The notes: a model not told the origin generated them from the sequence alone. DNA of 64,000 nt from RUG626 sp051866775 (GCA_051866775.1 JBJDXR010000043.1:19721-83720), one strand, 5' to 3'; numbered from the stretch's first letter, positions 15,917-25,563 are shown. Translations and numbers: made by a program.

Positions 15917-16720
15917 ATGCTGACACCTCAGGATATACAGGCAAAAGAGTTCGCGAAGGCTGTCTTCGGCGGGTACGATATGAGCGCCGTGGACGACTTC
16001 CTTGAGGAGGTGACGGAAAATTACACCTCCCTTTACAAAGAAAATGCCATCCTCAAGGGTAAGCTGAAGGTACTTGTTGAGAAGGTCGAGGAGTACCGTT
16101 CCACAGAGGACGCCATGCGTATGGCTTTGCTCACCGCTCAGAAGATGAGTGATGAGATGGTTGAGGAGAGCAAGAAAAAGTGCGATGAGATGCTGGAGAA
16201 CGCCCAAAAGCAGGCGGATACCGCGAAGCAGCAGCTCAGCGAGGAATTCTCCCATGAGCAGATGAAGCTTGAGGCCGCAAAGATAAAGACGGCGGCTTTT
16301 GTTCAGGCCTCCCGTCAGATAATAGACCAGTATAACGAATTTCTTAACAAGCTCGACAGCGTAACGCAGGAATACGGCGGCGCTCAGGAGCCGTCCCGCG
16401 CGGCTCAGGAGGAGCCGAAACGTTCTCCGGAGCCGGAACCTGTTGGGGCTTCGGCAGGATCCGCCCGCGAGGTGGAACTTGACGAAACCATAAAGGAGAT
16501 AGACAGCTTTGTAGCCGATGTAATGGATGGCAAAGCGGGAAAGCAGGAGCCTGGAGCGGAGACCGGCAGGACGGATGCCTCTGAGGCTGGATCGCAGGAT
16601 GTGGATGACAGTCCCACGCGACGCATTGAGTGGAACGAGGAGGACGAGCTTACAACACCCAGACCCAAATTCAACTTTGATGATCTGAAGTTCGGAACGA
16701 ACTATTCTGAAAATAAATGA
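15917..16720 (+). CDS. divIVA: DivIVA domain-containing protein
   Basis: The 267-residue protein starts with the DivIVA membrane-curvature domain (MLTPQDIQAKEFAKAVFGGY, DDFLEEV), followed by coiled coil to about residue 135 and a long acidic, Pro/Ser/Glu-rich tail. DivIVA-type proteins mark poles and septa and recruit partners. ylmG and ylmH, usually between sepF and divIVA, are missing. The unstructured tail is longer than in B. subtilis DivIVA, which is common in clostridia. It is followed by ileS after 122 bases, the conserved order divIVA-ileS-lspA. Confidence 0.92.
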   Translation: MLTPQDIQAKEFAKAVFGGYDMSAVDDFLEEVTENYTSLYKENAILKGKLKVLVEKVEEYRSTEDAMRMALLTAQKMSDEMVEESKKKCDEMLENAQKQADTAKQQLSEEFSHEQMKLEAAKIKTAAFVQASRQIIDQYNEFLNKLDSVTQEYGGAQEPSRAAQEEPKRSPEPEPVGASAGSAREVELDETIKEIDSFVADVMDGKAGKQEPGAETGRTDASEAGSQDVDDSPTRRIEWNEEDELTTPRPKFNFDDLKFGTNYSENK

Positions 16721-16842
16721 GACATTGAATAACGGATCTTTGGGGCTGTCCTGAGTTTTTTAGGGCGGCCCCCACAAAAGCCCGCGGACAGAGCGCCGGG
16801 GCGTATTTTTGCAGCACAAGCTTATAGAGAGGAATTACACAG

Positions 16843-19656
16843 ATGGCACAGGATTATAATGCGACACTGAATCTGCCGAAAACCGACTTTCCCATGCGCG
16901 CCTCACTCCCTGCCAGGGAGCCGGCAATGCTGGAAAAGTGGTATGATATGGGGCTTTATGAGAAAATATTGGAGAAGAACTCCGGAAAGCCGGATTTTAT
17001 ACTGCATGACGGACCTCCGTTCTCCAATGGACATCTGCACATGGGCCATGCGCTCAATAAGTGCATAAAGGACTTCATCGTCCGTTATAAGAGCATGACC
17101 GGCTTCCGCACCCCGTACACACCGGGCTGGGACAACCATGGAATGCCCATAGAGTCTGCCATAATAAAGCAGCAGAAAATAAACCGCAAAGCCATGAGCG
17201 TTCCTGAGTTCAGGGACGCCTGCCATCAGTTTGCGCAGAACTTCGTGGATATACAGCGCGAGGAGTTTAAGCGCCTGGGTGTTCTCGGGGACTGGGATAA
17301 CCCCTACCTTACCATGGATCCGAAGTTTGAGGCCGAGGAGGTCAAGGTCTTCGGCAAGATGTACGAGAAGGGCTACATCTATAAGGGCAAGAAGCCTGTT
17401 TACTGGTGCCCCAATGATGAGACTGCCCTTGCCGAGGCGGAGATAGAATATGCCGAGGATCCCGTCACCACTATTTTTGTGAAATTCCGCGTGAAGGACG
17501 ACCTTGGAAAGCTCTCTGCCTTTGCGCCGCTCGACAATATTTATTTTGTCATATGGACGACCACCACGTGGACAATCCCCGGGAACCTTGCCATATGCCT
17601 GAACCCCGCCTATGAGTATTCTCTTGTTAAGGCGTCAAACGGCGAGTGCTATATAATGGCTAAGGAGCTTGTGTCCTCCGTCCTTAAAAAGGCGGGGCTT
17701 GAGATAAGTGAGACGCTTGCCGTTTTCCGCGGTTCGGAGCTTGAGCTTATGGTTGCCCAGCATCCGCTCCTTGACCAGACGAGCCTTGTGATACTGGGCG
17801 ACCATGTCACCCTTGACGCCGGTACCGGATGCGTTCACACAGCACCGGCATACGGCGCGGATGACTTCTTCGTGTGCCAGAAATACCCCCAGATAAAGTC
17901 GGGTAAGGATCTCGTGGTAAACGTAGATGACAGCGGACGCTTCACCCGGGACGCGGGCAAGTATGAGGGACTCAGCGTTCTTAAGGCCCATGAGCCAATA
18001 TACAATGACCTTGTGGAGTGCGGGGCGATACTTGCAAGCGAGAATATCACCCACTCCTATCCCCACTGCTGGCGCTGCAAAAAGCCGATAATATTCAGAG
18101 CTACAGACCAGTGGTTCTGCTCCGTTGACGCCTTTAAGGATGCGGCGATAGCCGCCGCGGACAAGGTCATATGGATGCCCGACTGGGGCAAGGACAGGAT
18201 ATCCTCCATGATCCGTGAGCGCGCCGACTGGTGCATCTCCCGTCAGCGCCACTGGGGCCTGCCCATCCCTGTGTTTTACTGCTCTGAGTGCGGAAAACCC
18301 ATCTGCACCCCGGAAACTATAGAGAAGATCTCTGAGATATTCCGTGAGAAAGGCTCCAACGCGTGGTTTGAGCTTGAGGCGGAGGAGCTTCTGCCGGAGG
18401 GATTTACCTGCCCGCACTGCGGGGGCACCCATTTTACCAAGGAGACTGACACGCTTGACGGCTGGTTTGACTCCGGCTCCACACACATTGCGTCTATGGA
18501 GCTCGATGCGCCAAAGACTTGGCCGGCTGACCTCTATATGGAGGGCGGAGACCAGTACCGCGGCTGGTTCCAGTCAAGCCTTCTTACCGCCGTCGCCGTT
18601 AAGGGAGACGCCCCGTACAGGGGAGTGCTCACCCACGGCTGGACTGTTGATGGTGAGGGCAAGGCGATGCACAAGTCCCTGGGCAACGGCATAGCTCCGG
18701 AGGACATTATCAAAAAATACGGCGCCGACCTTATAAGGCTCTGGGCGGCCTCCGCCGACTACAGGCTGGATATGCGCTGCTCCGATAACATATTTAAGCA
18801 GCTCTCCGACAAGTACCTTAAGATACGAAACACCGCGCGCTATATCCTCGGAAACCTTAACGGCTTCGATCCTGATGATCAGGTGGCGTTTGAGGATATG
18901 CTGCCGCTTGATAAGTGGGCGCTTGTGCGTCTTAATGAGCTGGTGGAAAAGTGCCTGGCTTCGTATGAGAAGTACGAGTTCCACGCAGTGACCTACGCTG
19001 TTCACAATTTCTGCGTGGTTGAGATGTCAAACTTCTATCTTGATATCATAAAGGACAGGCTCTACTGTGACGGAAAGGACAGCCTATCCCGCCGCAGCGC
19101 CCAGTCGGCGATATATGTGGTGCTCGACTCCATAGTGAGGCTTCTTGCGCCGGTACTGGCATTTACCTCCCAAGAGATCTGGCAGGCCATGCCCCACGCA
19201 GGCGGTGACGACGCCAGACACGTCATGCTGAACGACATGCCCGCACTCCATCCGGAGCGCGTATTCTCCACGGAGGAGGAAGAGAAGTGGCAGCTTCTTA
19301 TAAAGCTCCGCGCCGATGTGCTCAAGGCGCTGGAGCAGAAGCGTGCCGACAAGTCCATCGGCAAGCCTCTGGACGCGGAGGTCACACTTTATGTGTCCGA
19401 CGCTGCTAAGGCAGCTTTTGCCAAGCTTGAGGGCATTGACCTTGCTCAGGTGTTCATCGTATCCCAGGTCAAGACCGTATTCGGCAGCGGTGAGGGCTTC
19501 GAGGGGGAGAGCTTCCCGGGAGTTGTCACCGATGTAAAGCCCTGCGGACACGATAAATGTGTGCGCTGCTGGACAAGGAGCGAGACCGTGGGACAGGACG
19601 CTGAGCATCTGGAGCTGTGCGGACGCTGCGCCGAGGTCATACGCGGCGGGTGCTGA
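16843..19656 (+). CDS. ileS: Isoleucyl-tRNA synthetase
   Basis: Class I synthetase of 937 residues that charges tRNA-Ile. The HIGH motif is HMGH (66-69) in PPFSNGHLHMGHALNK; the KMSKS motif reads AMHKSLGNG. The editing (CP1) domain has the WTTTTWTIPGN and GTGCVHTAPAYG landmarks. A C-terminal zinc ribbon with two Cys pairs (CVRCW and CGRC) is typical of the bacterial type. The 122-base leader has a GC-rich hairpin (about 16742-16772) but is too short for, and lacks the sequence of, a T-box. It ends in a terminator. Confidence 0.98.
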   Translation: MAQDYNATLNLPKTDFPMRASLPAREPAMLEKWYDMGLYEKILEKNSGKPDFILHDGPPFSNGHLHMGHALNKCIKDFIVRYKSMTGFRTPYTPGWDNHGMPIESAIIKQQKINRKAMSVPEFRDACHQFAQNFVDIQREEFKRLGVLGDWDNPYLTMDPKFEAEEVKVFGKMYEKGYIYKGKKPVYWCPNDETALAEAEIEYAEDPVTTIFVKFRVKDDLGKLSAFAPLDNIYFVIWTTTTWTIPGNLAICLNPAYEYSLVKASNGECYIMAKELVSSVLKKAGLEISETLAVFRGSELELMVAQHPLLDQTSLVILGDHVTLDAGTGCVHTAPAYGADDFFVCQKYPQIKSGKDLVVNVDDSGRFTRDAGKYEGLSVLKAHEPIYNDLVECGAILASENITHSYPHCWRCKKPIIFRATDQWFCSVDAFKDAAIAAADKVIWMPDWGKDRISSMIRERADWCISRQRHWGLPIPVFYCSECGKPICTPETIEKISEIFREKGSNAWFELEAEELLPEGFTCPHCGGTHFTKETDTLDGWFDSGSTHIASMELDAPKTWPADLYMEGGDQYRGWFQSSLLTAVAVKGDAPYRGVLTHGWTVDGEGKAMHKSLGNGIAPEDIIKKYGADLIRLWAASADYRLDMRCSDNIFKQLSDKYLKIRNTARYILGNLNGFDPDDQVAFEDMLPLDKWALVRLNELVEKCLASYEKYEFHAVTYAVHNFCVVEMSNFYLDIIKDRLYCDGKDSLSRRSAQSAIYVVLDSIVRLLAPVLAFTSQEIWQAMPHAGGDDARHVMLNDMPALHPERVFSTEEEEKWQLLIKLRADVLKALEQKRADKSIGKPLDAEVTLYVSDAAKAAFAKLEGIDLAQVFIVSQVKTVFGSGEGFEGESFPGVVTDVKPCGHDKCVRCWTRSETVGQDAEHLELCGRCAEVIRGGC

Positions 19657-19666
19657 CAAAAACACA

Positions 19667-19690
19667 AAAGGGCGGCAGAAGCCGCCCTTT
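19667..19690 (+). terminator. Terminator after ileS
   Basis: A 10-bp stem (19667-19676 with 19681-19690) with a GAAA-like 4-base loop ends in TTTAATT. It starts about 10 bases after the ileS stop. Confidence 0.75.
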
Positions 19691-19772
19691 AATTCTAACA
19701 GATACTTTTTTGTCATATGGGGATCAGAAGGGATTTGGGAAGATCCCTGTGTGAGCTTGTTTGGTGAGAATT

Positions 19773-20393
19773 ATGGTTTATATAATTGCGGCTGCCGTTT
19801 TGTGCGGCTTTGACCAGCTTTTAAAATCCTGGATAACCACGCACATCTCTCTTGGGGAAAGCATGAGCTTTTTGCCGGGCGTTCTGGGCCTTACCAATGT
19901 GCGTAATACAGGAATGGCGTTTTCGCTCCTCTCGGGGCACACTTGGCTGCTGGCTGCGGTGTCCGTAGCGGCTATAGCAGTGATCGGCGTGCTGCTGGTC
20001 AAAAAGGACTTTACCGTGTGGGAGAAGTCTGCGCTGACGCTTATAATGGGCGGAGCCGCCGGGAATGCCATTGACAGGATATTTCTGGGATACGTTGTAG
20101 ATATGTTCAGTGTGGAGTTTGTTGATTTCGCCGTGTTCAATCTGGCTGACGCCTTTATAAATGTCGGCGCGGTGCTGTTTGTGGTGCTGTATATCGTCCG
20201 CATGACCAAGGAGGACAGAAAGCGGCGCGGGCATATGCCGGAGGTGGAGCGCCTTAAAAGCGGCGCCTCCGCAAGCGCAGAGGACTCTCGGGCACGGGAG
20301 GACAATCAGAAGTCCGCTGATAGGGCTCCTGATGATAACGCCGGCTGTGATGTGACGGGGGAGGATGACGTTGATAACCCGGATAACGGCTGA
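19773..20393 (+). CDS. lspA: Lipoprotein signal peptidase LspA with acidic tail
   Basis: LspA cleaves signal peptides from diacylglyceryl-prolipoproteins in the membrane. Four membrane segments and the conserved blocks are present: DQLLKSW, RNTGMAFSLL, GNAIDRIFLGYVVDM (first catalytic Asp) and FNLADAFINVG (second catalytic Asp). The catalytic body ends near residue 150; about 55 further residues form a charged, low-complexity tail rich in Asp, Glu, Ser and Arg, which is not usual. The ATG at 19773 follows GGTGAG; a TTG at 19761 is possible. The last 23 bases overlap the next gene. Confidence 0.93.
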   Translation: MVYIIAAAVLCGFDQLLKSWITTHISLGESMSFLPGVLGLTNVRNTGMAFSLLSGHTWLLAAVSVAAIAVIGVLLVKKDFTVWEKSALTLIMGGAAGNAIDRIFLGYVVDMFSVEFVDFAVFNLADAFINVGAVLFVVLYIVRMTKEDRKRRGHMPEVERLKSGASASAEDSRAREDNQKSADRAPDDNAGCDVTGEDDVDNPDNG

Positions 20394-21285
20394 CAGATCC
20401 GGCTGCCGTATCGACGCGCTGCTTGCCGAAAGCCTTCCGGAATTGAGCCGGAGCTTTATTCAAAAGCTCTTGGAGGACGGCAAAGTGACGCTTGAGGGCA
20501 GGCCGGTCAGAAAGAGCTATAAGACCCGCGAGGGCGACCTGTTGGAGCTTAACATCCCGGAGCCGGAGCCGCTTGAGGTCACGGCGCAGGATATACCGCT
20601 GGATGTGGTGTATGAGGATGAGGATGTGATCGTGATAAACAAGCCCCGGGGGATGGTGGTGCACCCGGCACCGGGGCATCCGGACGGCACGGTGGTCAAC
20701 GCCCTGATGGCCCACTGCGGAGATTCCCTCTCCGGCATAAACGGCGTTATACGCCCCGGTATAGTCCACAGGATAGATAAGGACACATCAGGACTTCTGA
20801 TCGCAGCAAAAAATGACGCCGCCCACAGCTTCCTGGCGGAGCAGCTTAAGGACCACACGCTCTCCCGCACCTATGAGGCCGTTGTCTGCGGCAATATGAA
20901 GGATGACGCGGGCACGGTAAACGCCCCCATAGGCCGCCACCCGACGGACAGAAAGCGCCAGTGTGTGACGGAAAAAAATTCCCGCGAGGCGATAACCCAC
21001 TGGGAGGTCATAGCCCGCTATAACGGCTATACCCATGTGCGCTGCCGTCTTGAGACCGGCCGTACACATCAGATCCGGGTTCACATGGCATATATCGGGC
21101 ATCCAGTCTTGGGAGATATGGTCTACGGGCGTAAAAAGCCTGAGCTGGGGCAGGAGGGCCAGTGCCTCCACGCGAAGGAGCTTCGGTTTATACACCCGAG
21201 AACGGGTGAGCCTGTTATGGTTGCCTGTCCGCTGCCGGAATATTTTGAGGAGGTACTGCGCAAGCTCCTTGCCAAAGAAAGATGA
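20371..21285 (+). CDS. RluA family pseudouridine synthase (RluD type)
   Basis: The protein has an N-terminal S4 RNA-binding domain (about residues 10-70) and the RluA catalytic domain with HRIDKDTSGLL, whose Asp is the nucleophile, plus GRTHQIRVHMAYIGHP. It probably isomerises uridines in 23S rRNA, as the RluD/YlyB protein next to lspA does in Bacillus. The ATG at 20365 directly abuts the GGGGGAGG ribosome site, so the in-frame TTG at 20371 (6-base spacing) is preferred. The start lies inside the lspA tail, so the two are coupled. Confidence 0.93.
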   Translation: MITRITADRSGCRIDALLAESLPELSRSFIQKLLEDGKVTLEGRPVRKSYKTREGDLLELNIPEPEPLEVTAQDIPLDVVYEDEDVIVINKPRGMVVHPAPGHPDGTVVNALMAHCGDSLSGINGVIRPGIVHRIDKDTSGLLIAAKNDAAHSFLAEQLKDHTLSRTYEAVVCGNMKDDAGTVNAPIGRHPTDRKRQCVTEKNSREAITHWEVIARYNGYTHVRCRLETGRTHQIRVHMAYIGHPVLGDMVYGRKKPELGQEGQCLHAKELRFIHPRTGEPVMVACPLPEYFEEVLRKLLAKER

Positions 21286-21315
21286 TCCTATGTTAAATGC
21301 GTGTGTTTGATATGT

Positions 21316-21350
21316 AAAAAAGGTGCAGGGCAAATCCCTGCACCTTTTTT
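21316..21350. terminator. Bidirectional terminator
   Basis: A 15-bp stem including A/T ends (21316-21330 with 21336-21350) and a 5-base loop serves the pseudouridine synthase (+) and the S-layer-type gene (-). Confidence 0.9.
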
Positions 21351-21365
21351 TAATGTTTTGGCATA

Positions 21366-24300
21366 TCAGCCATTCAGTGCTTTATGAAATCTTGCAATGA
21401 CTGTCGCAAGCTCAGCACGGGAGCAGCTTTCCAGAGGACTCAGTTCTGTAGCGGAGGTGCCCTCGATTATACCTTCCGCAACAGACCACTTTATAGCCTC
21501 AGCGGCGAAATTGCCTGCTTTTGCAAAGTCTGTAAACCGTGACATATCATTGCCGGAGTAATCCTTTTCCACAAGCCCTGCGTACTGGCTGTAACGGTAG
21601 AAGAATGTAATCATCTCCTGACGGGTCGCTGCCCTGTCCGGAGCAAACTCATTGTCTGAGACTCCGTTTGTAATGCCGTTTTCCACCGCCCACTGTACAG
21701 CGTCCTTATACCAATCCTGCGAAAGATCGGTAAAGCTGTTGGTACCGGAGACCGCCGGGCTGCCGTTGAGACGGTAAAGGACGGTGACGATCATTGCGCG
21801 CGAGGCGTTCGTATAGGGGGCAAAGAGGCTGTTGCCAATGCCGTCCATAAGGCCGTTTTCTGCGGCATACTCAACGTTCTGGGCAAACCACTCGCCGCAA
21901 ATGTCCTTAAATGTTGATACTACGACCTTGATGGTCGCGGGGGTCTCGGAACGGCCTTGCTCAAAACCGGTGCCGCACTTGGCGATAAGGTACAGGTCGA
22001 TATCAAGCTCCTGTCCCACAGTGAAGCCGTCCTCATTTTCAATGTCAATGACGAAGGTATTGGCTATACCCTGGGAGTTGCTCTTGGTGCTGACTTCGCC
22101 GAAATTCACGACTGTTACGGTGCAGTCGCCGCTCTCTCCTACGAAGCTGTATTTGCGGTAATTTGTGGTGTCGATATTTGAGATCGCATGATCTGCCGCG
22201 GAGATATAGTCGCCGCTCATGAATATGGTGGCCTTGGTGCCGTCACCGGATATCACGGCAGCTGCGTGGTAATCTCCGGACTCAGGCTCAGCAGCGAGGA
22301 TGTCAAGGAGCGGATCACGGGACTCGAGGTCGTCAGTGACAACTCTGAGGGTGTTCTGGCTCTCAATAATCAGGTTCTGACCGCTCTTGATGTAGATGTT
22401 GTAATCACCGGCGTCAATAGGCGAACCCTGATTGTGATAATAGAACTTGGCTCCGGCGGCGGAGAAGGAATCGGACTGGGTGTGTTTTCCGGTATCGGGA
22501 TTGCCGAGAAGATTGTTGGTGCCCTGAACGCTGAGGCCTGTGGGATTGTAGTCTGCGCTGTAAGGCGCGGTCTCGAGGCTCTCGAAGCAATCCCAGGGGA
22601 CGGTCAGCTCGTTAAATGCCCAACCCGGCTTGCTGTCGGCAATGAGGACAACGTCATCCTTGAGCTGCACGCCGGTAATGGGATTGACAGTAACGGTGTA
22701 ATCGGTGCCGCTTGCTGTGTAAACAATGGTACTGACCTGACTGAGAAGGCTGTCGGAGTTCCCGGCGGTACCATCCTGCATGGTGACGGATCTGATGACC
22801 GCGTTTTTGTAGTTGGTCTCAAGATCCTTGACCTTGAAGGCCTTATCGTGAGAATCCAGCTGGACAGACACCTTGCCGCTTTCAATGTAGTAATCGCCGT
22901 AGTTGTTTGCGCCGAAGAGCCTGTCAATAGTGAGGTCGCCCGTACCTGTCTCCTCAAGCGTGTCCACAACATTTACCTTAAGCTTAAGCGTCGCGGGAAC
23001 GAGGGAACGTCCCTGTTCTGTCCCGGTGCCGACCATCGCGATAAGGTAGACCTGAACCTCGATGATCTCACCGTTGGTGAGAGCGTCGGTGCTTTCAATA
23101 TCAATGATATATGTTCCTTCGATGCCCTGACCGCCCTTACTGTTTCCTACGAAGCCGTAGTTTACCATCGGGACGGTGATACCTGCGGTGGCGCTGCTGC
23201 CCTCAAAGCCGAACTTACGGAAGTTGTCCTTGAGAACTATGTTGGTTATAGCGCCGTCCGCGACGGAGATGTTCTCATCGTCGATATAGAAGGTAGCTCT
23301 GGTACTGCCCTTTGCAACGGTAGTTTCGGCATGGCATGCACCGCCTTCAAGCTCCTTGGCAGTGAGGTTGAGAAGCTCTGAGCTGTCGTTATCTGCGGTG
23401 CCGAAATTGGTGGTGACGACCTGAATGGTATTCTCGCTCTCAATAATGAGTGTGCCGTATCTGGTATAAAGATGATAATCGCCCGGCTCAAAGCTGCCGA
23501 CGATCACATTGTTTACATAGTCACCGTACTTGAAGCTCGCGCTGCCGGCAGTTATGCTGTTGTAAGTTTTGCCGTCAACGGTTATGTTCTGGATGGCCTG
23601 CTTGCCGCTGTCGGGATTGCCGATGGAATATGCATCTGCAGCGGGGAAGCCCTCGTCATTGGGATAGCAGCCATCCACGAAGGAGCCTGCGGGGACCGCC
23701 ACTTCGTTAAAGGGCCAGCCCGGCTTGCTGTCGGCATAGAGGATCGTGCCTTCCTCAACCTGCATACCGGTCAGGGCCTGCACGGTCACGGTGTTCCCGC
23801 CGTATGTGATGGAGGATACGTCTGTAAGGAGACTTTCGGCAGTGCCTTCATCACCGGAAGCAAGCGTTACGGAAGTGAGCTTCTCACCGGTGGAAACGAC
23901 AACGTCTCCGGCGGTGAGGGTCTTATTATCTGCCGCGATCTGAACGGTGTGGCCGTCAGCGATGTTGTAGTCTCCGTAGCCCGCGCCGAAGATGTGGTCG
24001 ACCGCGAAAGCGGCGTCGGAGGTTTCTGCGGAGCCGGCAGTCACTTTGACCGTGATGCTCACGGGCACTGCGGAGCTTTCAACGGGCTTGCCGGTGCCGC
24101 GCATGGAATACAGGGAGACGGAAAGCGTAAGCTGGCCCGCGGTGAGGGTCTTGCTGTTTTCAATGTCAACAGTATATTCGCCGTCAACAAGATTTATTGT
24201 GCCGGTTGCCCTTCCGCCGTTAAGAGCGGAGCCGGAGACGGAGTTGACGGTGAAGCCAAACTCGGTGCGGTCGGAAATGTCGGCATTCTGGACGATGGTT

Positions 24301-25232
24301 TTGTCGGAGGTGTCAAGATAGAGCACATCACTGTCCATTGTGAAGCTCATTCTGGTGCTGTCGTTTGCTCCGACAGCGGCAGAGATTTCAGCATCGGACT
24401 TGGCGGACAGGTTTAGGGATGTGCCGGCGGTATAGCTGTTATAGGAGTCGACTATATAGTAGCCGGAGGCGTTATCGCCATAGCCGGATACATATTTTGC
24501 GCCGGTGTAGGTACCTGTGTGCAGGGTCCTGATATCGATGGTATATTCGCTTTCGATTATCAGATTCTGATCATATTTTATGTAGATATGATACCTGCCC
24601 TCGGTGATGGAGGAGCCGTCGTTGTGGTAATAGAAACGAACACCGTCATCGCTGTAGGAATCTGCCTGGGCATGCTTGCCGGTATCGGGATTACCTATAA
24701 GATATGTACCCTTCTGGCCGTCTGGGTTATATTCTGCGCTGTACGGGGCGGACTCCATGGATTCAAAGGCATCCCATGGAATGGTGACCTGACAGTACTC
24801 CCAGCCGGGAAGACTCTCGGCAAATACGATAAGATTGTCTTCTCTAAGCTGAAGGCCGGGCATCTGCTCAATGTCTATGGTGCTTGTCCTGCCGCCTGCG
24901 CTGTAAACGACGCAGTCGACGTCGGCAAGAAGGCTGTCCCGGCTGCCCTTACTCCCGTCAGTAAGAACTACTTCCTCAAGCTTACTTGCTTCCGGTGTAA
25001 CGACGATGTCATCGACTGTCAATGACTTGTCGTTGTATGCGATCTGAACTGTCTCACCGCTGTTTTGCAGACGGTATCCGCCGTAGTTGCTCGCGCCGAA
25101 CAGTCTTGAGACGGTCACAGATCCTCCCTCAGCATGGGCTGGTACCAACAGAAGTCCGCAGCACATGCAGATACACATGAGAAGCGCCGTAAGCCGGTGG
25201 ATGCTCTTACCCGAAGTAACGCGATTTTTCAT
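21366..25232 (-). CDS. Secreted SLH-domain surface protein with three large repeats
   Basis: The 1288-residue protein has a signal peptide (about 1-34, cut after AHA), then three homologous modules of about 345-360 residues (about 38-398, 408-756, 766-1106) and three SLH domains (about 1108-1154, 1166-1215, 1232-1284) that should bind pyruvylated wall polymers. Each module opens with a [LI]FGA-x-YG-x-Y block, has a PGW-FNE/VPW block, a GNPDTGKH block and an NLIIES-x-NT block, and closes with a GTG-x-E-x-x-RS-x-x-P-A strand. I do not recognise the module; it is beta-rich and rare in Lys. The gene has a strong AAGGAGG site and its own promoter. Likely a major S-layer or adhesin-type protein; ligand unknown. 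Confidence 0.88.
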   Translation of the reverse strand: MKNRVTSGKSIHRLTALLMCICMCCGLLLVPAHAEGGSVTVSRLFGASNYGGYRLQNSGETVQIAYNDKSLTVDDIVVTPEASKLEEVVLTDGSKGSRDSLLADVDCVVYSAGGRTSTIDIEQMPGLQLREDNLIVFAESLPGWEYCQVTIPWDAFESMESAPYSAEYNPDGQKGTYLIGNPDTGKHAQADSYSDDGVRFYYHNDGSSITEGRYHIYIKYDQNLIIESEYTIDIRTLHTGTYTGAKYVSGYGDNASGYYIVDSYNSYTAGTSLNLSAKSDAEISAAVGANDSTRMSFTMDSDVLYLDTSDKTIVQNADISDRTEFGFTVNSVSGSALNGGRATGTINLVDGEYTVDIENSKTLTAGQLTLSVSLYSMRGTGKPVESSAVPVSITVKVTAGSAETSDAAFAVDHIFGAGYGDYNIADGHTVQIAADNKTLTAGDVVVSTGEKLTSVTLASGDEGTAESLLTDVSSITYGGNTVTVQALTGMQVEEGTILYADSKPGWPFNEVAVPAGSFVDGCYPNDEGFPAADAYSIGNPDSGKQAIQNITVDGKTYNSITAGSASFKYGDYVNNVIVGSFEPGDYHLYTRYGTLIIESENTIQVVTTNFGTADNDSSELLNLTAKELEGGACHAETTVAKGSTRATFYIDDENISVADGAITNIVLKDNFRKFGFEGSSATAGITVPMVNYGFVGNSKGGQGIEGTYIIDIESTDALTNGEIIEVQVYLIAMVGTGTEQGRSLVPATLKLKVNVVDTLEETGTGDLTIDRLFGANNYGDYYIESGKVSVQLDSHDKAFKVKDLETNYKNAVIRSVTMQDGTAGNSDSLLSQVSTIVYTASGTDYTVTVNPITGVQLKDDVVLIADSKPGWAFNELTVPWDCFESLETAPYSADYNPTGLSVQGTNNLLGNPDTGKHTQSDSFSAAGAKFYYHNQGSPIDAGDYNIYIKSGQNLIIESQNTLRVVTDDLESRDPLLDILAAEPESGDYHAAAVISGDGTKATIFMSGDYISAADHAISNIDTTNYRKYSFVGESGDCTVTVVNFGEVSTKSNSQGIANTFVIDIENEDGFTVGQELDIDLYLIAKCGTGFEQGRSETPATIKVVVSTFKDICGEWFAQNVEYAAENGLMDGIGNSLFAPYTNASRAMIVTVLYRLNGSPAVSGTNSFTDLSQDWYKDAVQWAVENGITNGVSDNEFAPDRAATRQEMITFFYRYSQYAGLVEKDYSGNDMSRFTDFAKAGNFAAEAIKWSVAEGIIEGTSATELSPLESCSRAELATVIARFHKALNG
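21915..25121 (-). repeat. Threefold internal protein repeat of the SLH surface protein
   Basis: The three modules map to about 25121-24039, 24011-22965 and 22937-21915. Modules 1 and 3 are closest to each other: they share FES-E-APYSA-YNP and a FYYHN-GS segment that module 2 lacks or has changed. This suggests duplication from an ancestral module followed by divergence of the middle copy. Confidence 0.8.
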
Positions 25233-25356
25233 AGTAAACCTCCTTAGTACGATTTAAACTTGTCTGCCTTCTTAGTTTGACGCTTATCACCTCACTATTT
25301 GTCATATTTTGCACAAAAATAAAAAGAGAGATGCGCTGTAAAATTGTACTAATTAC

Positions 25357-25385
25357 AAGATATCACCTGCTTTGATTGTTGTCAA
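25357..25385 (-). promoter_or_regulatory. Strong predicted promoter of the SLH surface protein
   Basis: On the minus strand a perfect TTGACA (25380-25385), 17 bases, and TATCTT (25357-25362) with a TGA extension. The transcript would have a leader of about 115 bases before the AAGGAGG ribosome site. Confidence 0.7.
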
Positions 25386-25563
25386 AAAGATTAAACTCAA
25401 TTATTTATGATTATATTTTGACTAATTTTAGGCTGGATTAAATAAAAATAAATATGCAAAATAACAAAAAAGCGACTGACACTTGGCCGGAAGGGGACAT
25501 GACAAATGTTATAAAAGCCGAGACAACAGTATTTAAATTGCTGCCGGAGGCATTCTGCAAAGT

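Noticed and set aside
16721..16842. A T-box leader before ileS
   Set aside because: The gap is only 122 bases and has no T-box (GGTGG-ACCGCGG-like) sequence and no terminator with T-run; only a GC hairpin is seen.
19718..19748. GGGATC/GATCCC inverted repeat before lspA
   Set aside because: Only 6-base arms with a long loop, not placed on a clear promoter; probably chance.
22188..24416. Long plus-strand open frames (up to 397 codons) opposite the SLH protein gene
   Set aside because: They run antisense to a gene with signal peptide, repeats and SLH domains, have no ribosome sites and show no protein family pattern; they are by-products of its codon use.
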